Of a stretch of DNA of 64,000 nucleotides, positions 52,724-61,553 are shown piece by piece (the stretch's first letter is position 1; every line of letters begins with the position of its first letter). The stretch comes from UBA4416 sp943362175 (lineage in GTDB: Bacteria > Bacteroidota > Bacteroidia > B-17B0 > Aurantibacillaceae): NCBI GenBank assembly GCA_943362175.1, contig CALRIU020000016.1, forward strand, positions 52,433-116,432. Direction: 5' to 3'. The translations under genes were made by a program, and so were the position numbers. The notes under the pieces are model-generated. The model was not told the DNA's origin. It was given only the letters and a program-made list of their open reading frames with translations, and ran no database searches.

Positions 52724-54082
52724 CTACTTCAGCTTCTCACCCATTTCCTTGCTCTTCTGCTCATCGCCTACCAGCAGGTACAGTTTCCGTAAAGCCACCA
52801 TGCTCGCGCGGTCATCAGGGCGCACAGACAGGGCCTGCTCCAGGAAAGGAATCGCTTTCTTGTAATATTCCTTGCTTTTCGCTTCAATGTCTTTTTGTGT
52901 TTTGGACAAAGAGGTGATGGTGGCTTTCTCCATCGCTTTATTGTACAAGGTGGCGCCATAGTTATTGTAAAGCGCACCCAGGTTATACAAAGCGTTAAAA
53001 TAGCTGTCCTGGTTGGAAGGCCTCAGGTCTACCGATTTCTGGTAGTGGTCTGCCGCTTTCATAATCAGCTCATCGTAGTTGGCAGGCTTGGTCGAATCTC
53101 TTCCACTCACCATTTTAGGATTGGCCAGGTTATCGTATACGTTGCCCAGCACCAGGTGCAGCTGCGCATTGTTCGGATCTTTGGAGATCGCTGTCTGCAG
53201 GTTTTCCAGCGCTTTTTGCTGATCGCCTTTTTGCAGGAACAGTTCCGTTTCCTTGTTCATCAGGTACACATCATTGGGGAATGCTTTCCTTCCCTTTGCC
53301 AGGTATTCCTGCGCTCCCGCATTGTCGCCCGCTGCCAGTTTCGCATCATAGATCGTCTGGTAATTGTAAGGCGTCGCGATGTTCATGTCGATCATCTTTT
53401 TGTTGTATTCGATCATCTTCGCCGGGTTCTTGCTTTTCTGTGCAGAGATACAGGCATTGTAAAAAGCCGAGGTATCTATTTTTTCAGCCAGCAGGAGGTT
53501 CAGCGTCCCCGACTTATAAAAGAAATCGGCCGCCTGCTCATACTGTTTCATTTTGTATTTACCCACAGCAATGTTTGATGACTCCAGCTTGAGCTGCATC
53601 GCCACATTACTCAGCTTCAGATCGTCATCGCTGGCGCTCGAGGCGCTGCCGCCTTTCACGATCTCGAGGATAGAGCCAAAGTATTTCGGATCCACCGCTT
53701 TGATTGTCTCCAGGGAGTTTCCGGCTACGTCGAACTCCTTCGTCGGAGCATTGCCGTAGGCCGCTTCCGCCCTCGCATTCTTATCGCTGATCGTTCCTTC
53801 CAGCTTTTTATTCTCCTCTTTCAGGTTGTACTGGTATACGTAGTACATAATACGCGCCTTGTAGGCATGCGTCTTGGCCTGGTTCTTCGTGCTCTCGTCG
53901 GCCAGGGCCAGGTCGATGCTACGGTTGGCTTTCATCAGGTAAGCCGTATCCGGCTTATCGCTTAGCGTAGACTCGTAGTCACTCAGGGCCCTCCAGGCGC
54001 TTTGCACCTTGTTCTTTTGAGAAAAAGCGGCACTGCTTAACACAACACAGGTACTTAATAAAATGGTCTTAGTGGTCATCAT
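52724..54082 (-). CDS. TPR-repeat protein, secreted (downstream copy)
   Basis: 452 residues from the ATG at 54082 or 54079; the signal peptide ends in SAAFSQ. About six TPR units lie between residues 180 and 430 (for example TAISKDPNNAQLHLVLGNVYDNLANP, ALSVRPDDRASMVALRKLYLLVGDEQKSKEMGEKL). The family and layout match the neighbouring gene at 54116, suggesting tandem duplication. Such proteins are probably periplasmic; partners are unknown. The two genes lie 33 bases apart. Confidence 0.85.
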   Translation of the reverse strand: MMTTKTILLSTCVVLSSAAFSQKNKVQSAWRALSDYESTLSDKPDTAYLMKANRSIDLALADESTKNQAKTHAYKARIMYYVYQYNLKEENKKLEGTISDKNARAEAAYGNAPTKEFDVAGNSLETIKAVDPKYFGSILEIVKGGSASSASDDDLKLSNVAMQLKLESSNIAVGKYKMKQYEQAADFFYKSGTLNLLLAEKIDTSAFYNACISAQKSKNPAKMIEYNKKMIDMNIATPYNYQTIYDAKLAAGDNAGAQEYLAKGRKAFPNDVYLMNKETELFLQKGDQQKALENLQTAISKDPNNAQLHLVLGNVYDNLANPKMVSGRDSTKPANYDELIMKAADHYQKSVDLRPSNQDSYFNALYNLGALYNNYGATLYNKAMEKATITSLSKTQKDIEAKSKEYYKKAIPFLEQALSVRPDDRASMVALRKLYLLVGDEQKSKEMGEKLK

Positions 54083-54115
54083 ACAAAAGGTATTGAACGT
54101 TTTATACAAATACTA

Positions 54116-55264
54116 TTATTTGTATTTATCCGCTTTTTCTGTTTCTCCTAAACGCAGGAATAATTTTCTTAATTGTTGTTTTGTCGCTTTATCCGGGCTT
54201 ACTTCATACGATTTCTCAAAGTTTCCTACTGCCTTACGGAAATACTCGTTGGCTTTGCCCTCATATTCCTTGGCCTTTGCTGTTTCCTTCGGAGGCAAAG
54301 CACCCAGTTTATCGTTCCACTCATTACCCGTGTTGAAGTACATAACCCCAAGGTTATAATTCGCGATCTCATAATCCGGCTTAATCTCCAGGGCTTTCAA
54401 ATATTCTGCTTCCGCCTTGTCGTTCTCATTGGTTTTCTGGTAGATGTTGGCAAGGATCACGTGCAGCACTTCATTATCAGGGGCCAGCTCGATGGCGGTG
54501 TTCAGTTTGGTTTTGAGCTCATCCGTCTTGTTCCTGGCCAGGTAAATGTTGATCTCCTGGTTTACCAGCTCCATGTTATCTTCAAACATCTGCTTTCCTT
54601 TTCCGATGTACTCCAGCGCTTTGGTTGTATCCTTATCCAGGAGCGATAATTTCACCATATCCGTATAGATCCTCGGCTCTTTGTATTTCATGTCGATCAG
54701 CTTATTCGCATATTCCAGCGTTTTTTCCTTATTAGGAACCGATTTATACATCTCGAACTTGTTATACATCAGCTTTTCCTTTGTGATGTTATTACGCTTC
54801 ATCCCCTGGTCAAAATCGTATGGCAAAGCGGCTTCCATCAGGTCATAACATTTCACGGCCTTATCAAATTCCTTATTCACCCTGTAGGCATTCGCTTTAT
54901 TGCTTACCGCTGCCGAGGCCTGCACGATAAGGCCTTTTACTTCATCCTTATAAATATTATCCTTATCATTTTTCAGGCAGTTAATGTAGCTTTCCAGCGC
55001 TTTTTCCTCTGCTTCCGCATCCAGCTTGTTTACCGCTGCATCCTTATCAAAGTAGATAGCCTGGTAAATTTTCCCTCTGTACATCCAGAGTTTGGAGCTT
55101 GTTCTTGTACTTTCATGTACCGAAGCCGCATCAGCCGCAGCTTTGGCTTTATCATATTCTTTGTTCCTTAAATAGTTCGACGCGTTCTGCACCTGGTTGC
55201 TTTGTGCGGCGGCCAGGGTGGTAGCTCCGATACACAAGGCCGTTAAGATGTTTTTAATGTTCAT
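54116..55264 (-). CDS. TPR-repeat protein, secreted (upstream copy)
   Basis: 382 residues. Signal peptide to ATTLAAAQ. The N-terminus NQVQNASNYLRNKEYDKAKAAADAASV and TPR units (ELAPDNEVLHVILANIYQKTNENDKAEAEYLKALEIKPDYEIANYNLGVMYFN) parallel the downstream copy, with a matching GESI-like end (LFLRLGETEKADKYK). It reads with gyrA and the M16 gene on the minus strand but is separated by a terminator at 55305-55341. Function unknown. Confidence 0.85.
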   Translation of the reverse strand: MNIKNILTALCIGATTLAAAQSNQVQNASNYLRNKEYDKAKAAADAASVHESTRTSSKLWMYRGKIYQAIYFDKDAAVNKLDAEAEEKALESYINCLKNDKDNIYKDEVKGLIVQASAAVSNKANAYRVNKEFDKAVKCYDLMEAALPYDFDQGMKRNNITKEKLMYNKFEMYKSVPNKEKTLEYANKLIDMKYKEPRIYTDMVKLSLLDKDTTKALEYIGKGKQMFEDNMELVNQEINIYLARNKTDELKTKLNTAIELAPDNEVLHVILANIYQKTNENDKAEAEYLKALEIKPDYEIANYNLGVMYFNTGNEWNDKLGALPPKETAKAKEYEGKANEYFRKAVGNFEKSYEVSPDKATKQQLRKLFLRLGETEKADKYK

Positions 55265-55304
55265 GGCGATTTTTTAATTTGTTAAATGTACGATTTTAAT
55301 TAAA

Positions 55305-55341
55305 AAAAAACACCAAGCCTTTGAAGAGCTTAGTGTTTTTT
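55305..55341 (-). terminator. intrinsic terminator of the M16 gene
   Basis: On the minus strand AAACACTAAGC-type stem and a GCTTGGTGTTT partner lie around a short loop, followed by a run of Ts; it lies about 60 bases after the M16 stop. Confidence 0.65.
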
Positions 55342-55402
55342 AATATCAGGATAATTTAAGATTCATGTAAAGTACAGACGCAAAGATTGTACGTTTACAT
55401 AA

Positions 55403-58270
55403 CTAGTCTACAGAGATTTTCTTTAATTTAACTTTATTTAAAACATCTTTGTTTTTAGCGTCTTTGGAAGCTTTGTCGAGCTGAGCTTCGATCATGGCTT
55501 TATCACCTACAACCACTGTCGTTAACTTGTTCAGATCGAAATATTTTTTGATCTGCGCATTCAACTCATCCTTCGTCATGTTTTTCAGGATCTGGTTTTG
55601 CTGTGCCGTATAACCTTTATCCAGATTGTACCTTACAATGTTCGACAAGAACGATGCTTTCTGGTAAGGCGCCTCATATTTCAGCGCTTCCTCATTCAGC
55701 AGGGAGCTTTTGGTAAATTCCAGTTCCTTGTCCGTAATACCGGTTGTCTGGTACCTGGTAAACTCCTTGATGATTTCCGCTAAAGATAAAGCAGTGGCAG
55801 GGCGTTTGACTGAGCAGCTGATCTGGAAGGTACCGGTGTATTTTCCACCGTTGAAACCGGAACGGATGCCGTAAGTATAGCCTTTATCCTCGCGCAGGTT
55901 CAGGTTGAGGCGGCTGTTGAAAGCACCACCGAACACATAGTTCGCAATGCGGTTTTTGTAATAGTCGCCCGTAGCATCGTATTTCAGAGACGGGTAGCCC
56001 ATCTGGATTACAGAGGATGGAGCACCATATTTGTTATAGATAAAGAACTGAGGTTCTGCTGCGGCAACCGGCTCAGTAATAGGCTGGATCGTCACCGGTT
56101 TTGCCTCCCATTTGTTCAGGAAACCCATTTTGGCAATAATGTCTTTCTCTTCCACATCACCAACAATCACAATGCTCGTTACAGATGGAGAGTAAAACTT
56201 GTTATAGTAATCTTTCACATCCGCTAATTCCACATTCTCAATGGTTTTGATCGATGGCTCAAGTCCCATCACCGTATTGCCGTAAAGCGCATAGCTGAAA
56301 GCCTTGTTAGCCATCGCATTGGCGCTGGTCTCGGAATTTTTAACGCTTTCTTTATATTGTTTTTTGGCTAATTTAAAATCTTCCGCGTTAAAGCCCGGGC
56401 TCAATAGTTTTTCCTCCAGCAACTTCAGGGTCGCGTCAAGGTTTTTCTTCAAAGACCTTACCTGGATCGTTGTTGAGGACTTGGAAGCACCGAAGCTGAT
56501 AGAGCTTCCCAGTTTTTCCAGCTCTGCTGCGATCTGCTCGGTCGTATAGTTTTTGGTGCCTTCGTTTAATACGCTGGCAGTCAGCTCAGCCACACCAATC
56601 TTTTTCAACTGATCGGCCGTCAATACCAGGCTACCTCCATCCATCGTCATTACGATCGTTACCTCCGGCGTTTCTGTATTTTTTGTTCCGATGATGGAAA
56701 TACCGTTCGCTAATTTGGATGTAAAATAATCAGGCACAACGGCAACTTTGGCAGCACCCGCTACCGGCCTTGCAGCCCTGTCAAATTTATCGGCAGGAGG
56801 CGAATAGCTCAGTCCGTTGTACTCAGCCGGTGTTTCAAATTTCATTCCGGCGTATGGATTCACACTTTTCACAGAATCCTTCTGATTCATGATCGGATAC
56901 GTATTCAAGACAGCCGCACCGGCACCTTTGATGTATTTATTGAACACACGGATAACATCTTCTTTCGTTACCTTATTATAACGGTCGATCTCGTCAGAGA
57001 TGGTATACCCTTTACCGGTTAAACGCTCCCATTCAGAGATCATTCCCGCTTTATCTTCTACAGTTCCCAGAACGCTGTAATAGCCCGATTCGATTTCCGC
57101 TTTAGCCCTGGCCAGGGCGTCATCCGTAATACCGGAAGTCCCGAACTCATCGATGGTTGCTTTTACTTTGGCATCCACATCCGTAAATAATTTCTCCAGG
57201 TTGAAATCTTCCGGCGGATACGCGAAAATCTGGATAGAGAATTCCCCACCCAATTCTTTCGAGCGGTGATTTACAGCGGCCTCTACCGCGATCTCCGGTT
57301 TGGCTTTTACGAAGTTTTTGTAGAAAATGGAGTTGTTACCATTACCCATCATCACCCCTAAGATATCGAGCGCAGGCTCGTCTCTGTGGTACTGAGGCAC
57401 CGTTGGATACACACGCAGGTTCAGCGGAAAATACGTACGGTCTTTGTAAGCCGTGTATTTATCAGTCGCCAGAACAACCGGTGCTACACGCATTTTTTTC
57501 ACTTCAGGGCATGGTTTCAGTCCACCGAAATATTTGTCGATCATTTTCAGGGCCTCAGGAGAGCTGAAATCACCGGAAATAGTAAGGATCGCATTGTTAG
57601 GACCATACCAGCGCAGGAAGAAGTTTTTCACGTCGTCCAGGGTGGCGCGGTTCAGATCGTCTACATACCCGATTACCGGCCAGCTGTATGGGTGACCTTC
57701 CGGGTACAAGGCTTTGTTGATCTCCTCCACGAAAGCCATCGCGTAAGGCTGATTCTCTACATTTTGTGATTTTTCGTTTTTTACGGCGTCACGCTGGTTT
57801 TCGAATTTTTTGGTGGTCAGTGAATCCAGCAAAAAGCCCATACGGTCAGCTTCCAGCCATAAGGCCATTTCCAGGTTATTGGAAGGCACGGTCTCAAAAT
57901 ATACCGTTCTGTCTTCCGTTGTGTTACCGTTCATTTCGCCACCCGCTGTCGACACAATTTTAAAGTGCTCTTCATCGGCCACGTGCTTGGAACCCTGGAA
58001 CATCATGTGCTCGAAGAAGTGGGCAAAGCCCGATTTCCCTAAGCTTTCACGGTCAGACCCCACTTTATAGGTCACTAAAACGTGAACTACCGGATCGGAA
58101 TGATCTTCGTTCAACAGAATCGTTAAGCCATTAGGCAGTTTCCATTTTTCGTAAGGAATAACTACTTTCCCTTCCTTCGCTTCGATTTTCTCTACCAAAG
58201 TAGGCTGGGCGACCAGTGTGGCCAGGCTGAATAAGCTCAGGGCACCGGTTATGATCGTTTTTTTATTCAT
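55403..58270 (-). CDS. M16 family zinc metallopeptidase (two-domain)
   Basis: 955 residues. A signal peptide to about residue 22 (FSLATLVAQ) is followed by an active N-terminal M16 half with the inverted zinc motif HFFEH (His84, Glu87, His88) and a downstream Glu around FVEEINKALYP, and a degenerate C-terminal half (about 530-955) with SILTADQLKKIG and RIANYVFGGAFNSRLNLNLREDKGYTYG, the conserved substrate-side motif. This is the usual pitrilysin/insulinase-like fused form. It degrades peptides in the periplasm. A promoter element lies between gyrA and this gene. Confidence 0.93.
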   Translation of the reverse strand: MNKKTIITGALSLFSLATLVAQPTLVEKIEAKEGKVVIPYEKWKLPNGLTILLNEDHSDPVVHVLVTYKVGSDRESLGKSGFAHFFEHMMFQGSKHVADEEHFKIVSTAGGEMNGNTTEDRTVYFETVPSNNLEMALWLEADRMGFLLDSLTTKKFENQRDAVKNEKSQNVENQPYAMAFVEEINKALYPEGHPYSWPVIGYVDDLNRATLDDVKNFFLRWYGPNNAILTISGDFSSPEALKMIDKYFGGLKPCPEVKKMRVAPVVLATDKYTAYKDRTYFPLNLRVYPTVPQYHRDEPALDILGVMMGNGNNSIFYKNFVKAKPEIAVEAAVNHRSKELGGEFSIQIFAYPPEDFNLEKLFTDVDAKVKATIDEFGTSGITDDALARAKAEIESGYYSVLGTVEDKAGMISEWERLTGKGYTISDEIDRYNKVTKEDVIRVFNKYIKGAGAAVLNTYPIMNQKDSVKSVNPYAGMKFETPAEYNGLSYSPPADKFDRAARPVAGAAKVAVVPDYFTSKLANGISIIGTKNTETPEVTIVMTMDGGSLVLTADQLKKIGVAELTASVLNEGTKNYTTEQIAAELEKLGSSISFGASKSSTTIQVRSLKKNLDATLKLLEEKLLSPGFNAEDFKLAKKQYKESVKNSETSANAMANKAFSYALYGNTVMGLEPSIKTIENVELADVKDYYNKFYSPSVTSIVIVGDVEEKDIIAKMGFLNKWEAKPVTIQPITEPVAAAEPQFFIYNKYGAPSSVIQMGYPSLKYDATGDYYKNRIANYVFGGAFNSRLNLNLREDKGYTYGIRSGFNGGKYTGTFQISCSVKRPATALSLAEIIKEFTRYQTTGITDKELEFTKSSLLNEEALKYEAPYQKASFLSNIVRYNLDKGYTAQQNQILKNMTKDELNAQIKKYFDLNKLTTVVVGDKAMIEAQLDKASKDAKNKDVLNKVKLKKISVD

Positions 58271-58289
58271 AATTTGATTGGTTTGGGCT

Positions 58290-58297
58290 CAAATATA
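58290..58297 (-). promoter_or_regulatory. -7 promoter element before the M16 gene (TATATTTG)
   Basis: On the minus strand TATATTTG matches TAnnTTTG, with a predicted leader of about 16 bases. It lies in the 57-base gap after gyrA, so the M16 gene can be transcribed independently. Confidence 0.5.
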
Positions 58298-58327
58298 TAG
58301 TTTATGTGTTAAAGTTAATTCCCGCTT

Positions 58328-60925
58328 TTAATTATTATCATCCGTTGGTGTAGTATTTTCATCAGAAGCAGGTGTTTCGTCCCCGTTCGGGCTATTCGCA
58401 ATCGTTTCATTATCGCTTACCACCGGAGCTTCGGAAACAGCTACCGAACCATCGGCCAGTACTTCAGTTTCCTCATCTTCGTGATCCACCTTCGTTACCG
58501 CCGCAATACGGTCGTTCTCCTGGATCGTGATCAGGCGCACCCCTTGCGTGGCACGTCCCATCACCCTCAGGTCGGCCACGTTCATCCGGATCGTAATACC
58601 GTTCTTCGTGATGATCATCAGGTCGTTGGCATCCGTTACCGACTTAATGCCTACCAGGTTCCCCGTTTTATCCGTGATGTTGATGGTCTTCACCCCTTTT
58701 CCACCACGGTTGGTGATCCTGTACTCGTCAATATCCGAGCGCTTGCCATAGCCTTTTTCCGATACCACCAGTACATTGGCATTCATATCGTCGATGCAGA
58801 TCATACCGATCACTTCGTTATTGCCACCTTCATCGTCGTTCAGGTCAATTCCCATCACACCGCTGGCATTACGTCCCATCGGCCTTACTTTCTCCTCAGG
58901 GAAACGGCACACCTTACCTAATTTGGTAGCCAGCATGATCTCGTTCTTCCCGTTGGTAAGCGCAGCTTCCAGCAGCACATCGCCTTCCCGGATCGTGATC
59001 GCATTGATGCCATTGGCACGTGGGCGCGAGTAAGCTTCTACCGATGTTTTTTTGATGATGCCATCTTTCGTACATAAAATAATATAGTTATTATTAATGT
59101 ACTCCTCATCGTTCAGATTTTTGATATTGATGAAAGCTTTGATCTTATCATCCGGCGCAATGTTAATTAAGTTCTGGATGGCGCGGCCCTTACTTTGCTT
59201 GTTCCCCTCAGGCACTTCATACGCCCTGATCCAATAGCACTGGCCTTTTTCGCTGAACAGTAAGATATAGTTGTGCGTGGAGGCAATGAACATATGCTCC
59301 ACAAAATCCTCGTCGCGCGTGGCGGTTCCTTTGCTTCCTCGTCCACCGCGGTTTTGCGCGCGGTACTCCGCCAGGTTCGTTCGCTTCATATACCCCATGT
59401 GTGAGATGGTGATCACCACATTCTCATCGGCGATCATATCTTCCACACGGAAATCATCCCCTGCATACACAATGTCTGTGCGGCGCTCGTCTCCGTATTT
59501 ATCCCGCACTTCCGTCAGCTCTTCCTTGATGATCTGGTAGCGTAGCGGCTCATTGGCCAATACATTTTTCAGGTGCTCGATTGTTTTCATGAGCTCTGCA
59601 TATTCTGCATTCAATTTGTCAACCTCCAGTCCTGTCAATGTTCTCAGACGCATATCGAGGATGGCGCGGGCCTGGATTTCCGATAAAGAAAAGCGGGCCA
59701 TCAATTCGTCGCGGGCAATATCGGGCGAAGCGCTTTCGCGGATTACCTTAATCACCTCTTCAATGTTTTTCTGAGCAATGAGCAAGCCCTCCAGGATGTG
59801 AGCACGTTTTTCCGCCTGGATCAGGTCGAATTTCGTACGGCGAACGATCACATCATGCCTGTGATCCACAAAGTGGTGGATCATATCTTTCAGGTTCAGC
59901 ATTTCAGGACGGCCTTTCACCAACACCACATTATTCACGGAGAACGATGTTTGCAGCGCCGAATATTTGTACAAATTATTCAACACCACATTCGAGATCG
60001 CATCCGAACGCAGCTCGTACACGATGCGCATTCCCTCACGGTTACTCTCGTCGCGGATCTCGGTAATTCCTTCAATTTTCTTTTCGTTGCACAGCTCCCA
60101 CTGGCGCTTGATCATATCCGCCTTGTTGATCTGGTAAGGGATTTCCGTAACAATGATCCGCTCGCGGTTATTCACAGGCTCGATGCTTGCTTTGGCACGC
60201 ATCACAATACGGCCGCGGCCGTTGTGAAATGCTTCCTTCACACCTTCGTAGCCATAAATCGTTCCGCCTGTCGGAAAGTCAGGCGCTTTGATATGTTTCA
60301 TCAGCTCATCGATCGTAATATCGTTGTTATCGATGTAGGCCAGGATCCCGTTCACACATTCCGTTAAGTTGTGAGGCGGCATGTTGGTTGCCATCCCTAC
60401 GGCAATACCGGAAGCGCCATTCATCAATAATTGTGGCACACGTGTAGGCAGCACAGAAGGTTCTGTCAGAGAGTCGTCAAAGTTCGGGCGGAAATCCACC
60501 GTATCCTTTTCGATGTCTGCCATCATTTCCTCCGCGATCTTGCGGAAGCGCACCTCGGTGTAACGCATCGCGGCCGGCATATCGCCATCCACCGAACCGA
60601 AGTTTCCCTGCCCGTCTACCAGCATGTAACGCAGGCTCCATTCCTGGGCCATACGCACCATGGTATCATACACCGAAGAGTCGCCATGCGGGTGGTACTT
60701 TCCTAAAACCTCCCCAACAATACGGGCCGATTTTTTGTAAGGACGATTGTGTAAAACACCGAGATCAAGCATCCCGTAAAGGACGCGGCGGTGTACTGGT
60801 TTTAAACCGTCTCTGACATCAGGCAAGGCCCTGGATACAATCACCGACATCGAATAATCGATGTAGGCTGTTTTCATTTCTTCTTCAATGTTAATAGGAA
60901 TGATTTTCTCTCCGCTCATATTCAA
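58328..60925 (-). CDS. gyrA: DNA gyrase subunit A
   Basis: 865 residues. The topoisomerase IIA catalytic Tyr is in AAMRYTEVRF (Tyr122 from the first Met). The quinolone-determining region reads HPHGDSSVYD, with Ser83 and Asp87 as in sensitive enzymes. The GyrA-box-like motif is in QNRGGRGSKGT, and the C-terminal beta-pinwheel blades end in RGGKG. The tail is acidic and Thr-rich. GyrA with GyrB introduces negative supercoils. The start could be the ATG at 60925 or two codons later at 60919. clpC reads divergently from 61554. Confidence 0.97.
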   Translation of the reverse strand: MNMSGEKIIPINIEEEMKTAYIDYSMSVIVSRALPDVRDGLKPVHRRVLYGMLDLGVLHNRPYKKSARIVGEVLGKYHPHGDSSVYDTMVRMAQEWSLRYMLVDGQGNFGSVDGDMPAAMRYTEVRFRKIAEEMMADIEKDTVDFRPNFDDSLTEPSVLPTRVPQLLMNGASGIAVGMATNMPPHNLTECVNGILAYIDNNDITIDELMKHIKAPDFPTGGTIYGYEGVKEAFHNGRGRIVMRAKASIEPVNNRERIIVTEIPYQINKADMIKRQWELCNEKKIEGITEIRDESNREGMRIVYELRSDAISNVVLNNLYKYSALQTSFSVNNVVLVKGRPEMLNLKDMIHHFVDHRHDVIVRRTKFDLIQAEKRAHILEGLLIAQKNIEEVIKVIRESASPDIARDELMARFSLSEIQARAILDMRLRTLTGLEVDKLNAEYAELMKTIEHLKNVLANEPLRYQIIKEELTEVRDKYGDERRTDIVYAGDDFRVEDMIADENVVITISHMGYMKRTNLAEYRAQNRGGRGSKGTATRDEDFVEHMFIASTHNYILLFSEKGQCYWIRAYEVPEGNKQSKGRAIQNLINIAPDDKIKAFINIKNLNDEEYINNNYIILCTKDGIIKKTSVEAYSRPRANGINAITIREGDVLLEAALTNGKNEIMLATKLGKVCRFPEEKVRPMGRNASGVMGIDLNDDEGGNNEVIGMICIDDMNANVLVVSEKGYGKRSDIDEYRITNRGGKGVKTINITDKTGNLVGIKSVTDANDLMIITKNGITIRMNVADLRVMGRATQGVRLITIQENDRIAAVTKVDHEDEETEVLADGSVAVSEAPVVSDNETIANSPNGDETPASDENTTPTDDNN

Positions 60926-61053
60926 TTAGTGATTTGTTGATTTAAAAAATTCGTTAATTTTTGAAGTTTTGTCAGGTTCAGGAAACCGGGTATTTCAGGT
61001 AAAAAATAAACCCACCGGCGCTCCGTTTCTCCAACTCCATAATTCTTCAAACA

Positions 61054-61125
61054 GGCTTTGAAAATACCATTTTTCCGGGTAATCTGATTGCAGAGTTATC
61101 AACAGCTTTTCGGTTTAATCAACAG
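61054..61125. repeat. 72-bp direct repeat, left copy
   Basis: Gapless partner of 61387-61458 with 56 of 72 identical bases. The best-conserved part is GAGTTATCAACAG; the copy also has GCTTTGAAAATAC near its start. A second ATCAACAG follows within the same copy. Confidence 0.75.
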
Positions 61126-61386
61126 ACTTTCCGGGCGCCTTCAAAACCTCCGCGCCACAAATAAACATCGCCGAACCAATCTGCCATAAAACTTCAGCCC
61201 GAACACAGATTTACAGGAAACAAGCGCTTCCGCGCACTACATCATGAGGTATCACAGAAAGCATTTAAGCCAATGCCGGTTTTCACCGTTTTAAACAAAT
61301 ATGAACAAATGCTGTTTTGTCAGATGAGACAGAACGGATTCAGAAGACAAATCGCCTGATTTTCCCAACCCCGATTTTGGGTAAAT

Positions 61387-61458
61387 AGCTTTGAAAATAC
61401 TATTTTAATGGGTAATTTAGATGTCGAGTTATCAACAGATTTTCTGTTTAAAAAAAAG
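61387..61458. repeat. 72-bp direct repeat, right copy
   Basis: Second copy, exactly 333 bases from the first. It carries the same GCTTTGAAAATAC and GAGTTATCAACAG segments. The two copies lie between the divergent gyrA and clpC promoters. Confidence 0.75.
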
Positions 61459-61491
61459 GCGCATTTAATGACAAAACCTGACAGAATCGTT

Positions 61492-61499
61492 TACTTTTG
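61492..61499 (+). promoter_or_regulatory. -7 promoter element before clpC (TACTTTTG)
   Basis: TACTTTTG matches TAnnTTTG; a weak or absent -33 element. The predicted leader is about 50 bases. It lies just beyond TGACAAAACCTGACAG. Confidence 0.5.
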
Positions 61500-61553
61500 A
61501 GTGTGGCATTAAATATGTTTGGAACTTATACAAAGAACTAAGAACTGTAAATT

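Larger units (their letters stand above)
60926..61553. other. 628-bp gyrA-clpC intergenic region
   Basis: No gene is evident. It contains two copies of a 72-bp imperfect direct repeat (61054-61125 and 61387-61458; 56 of 72 positions identical without gaps), each holding TTATCAACA (61096-61104 and 61429-61437), a near-DnaA-box. TTTTGTCAG/CTGACAAAA motifs lie at 60967-60976, 61315-61323 and, as TGACAAAACCTGACAG, at 61469-61484. A -7 element for clpC is at 61492-61499. Most of the rest is AT-rich and unannotated. Confidence 0.6.

Noticed and set aside
60926..61553. Possible chromosome origin because of TTATCAACA repeats
   Set aside because: No dnaA or dnaN nearby, only two core matches and no AT-rich 13-mer array; kept as a regulatory-repeat finding instead.
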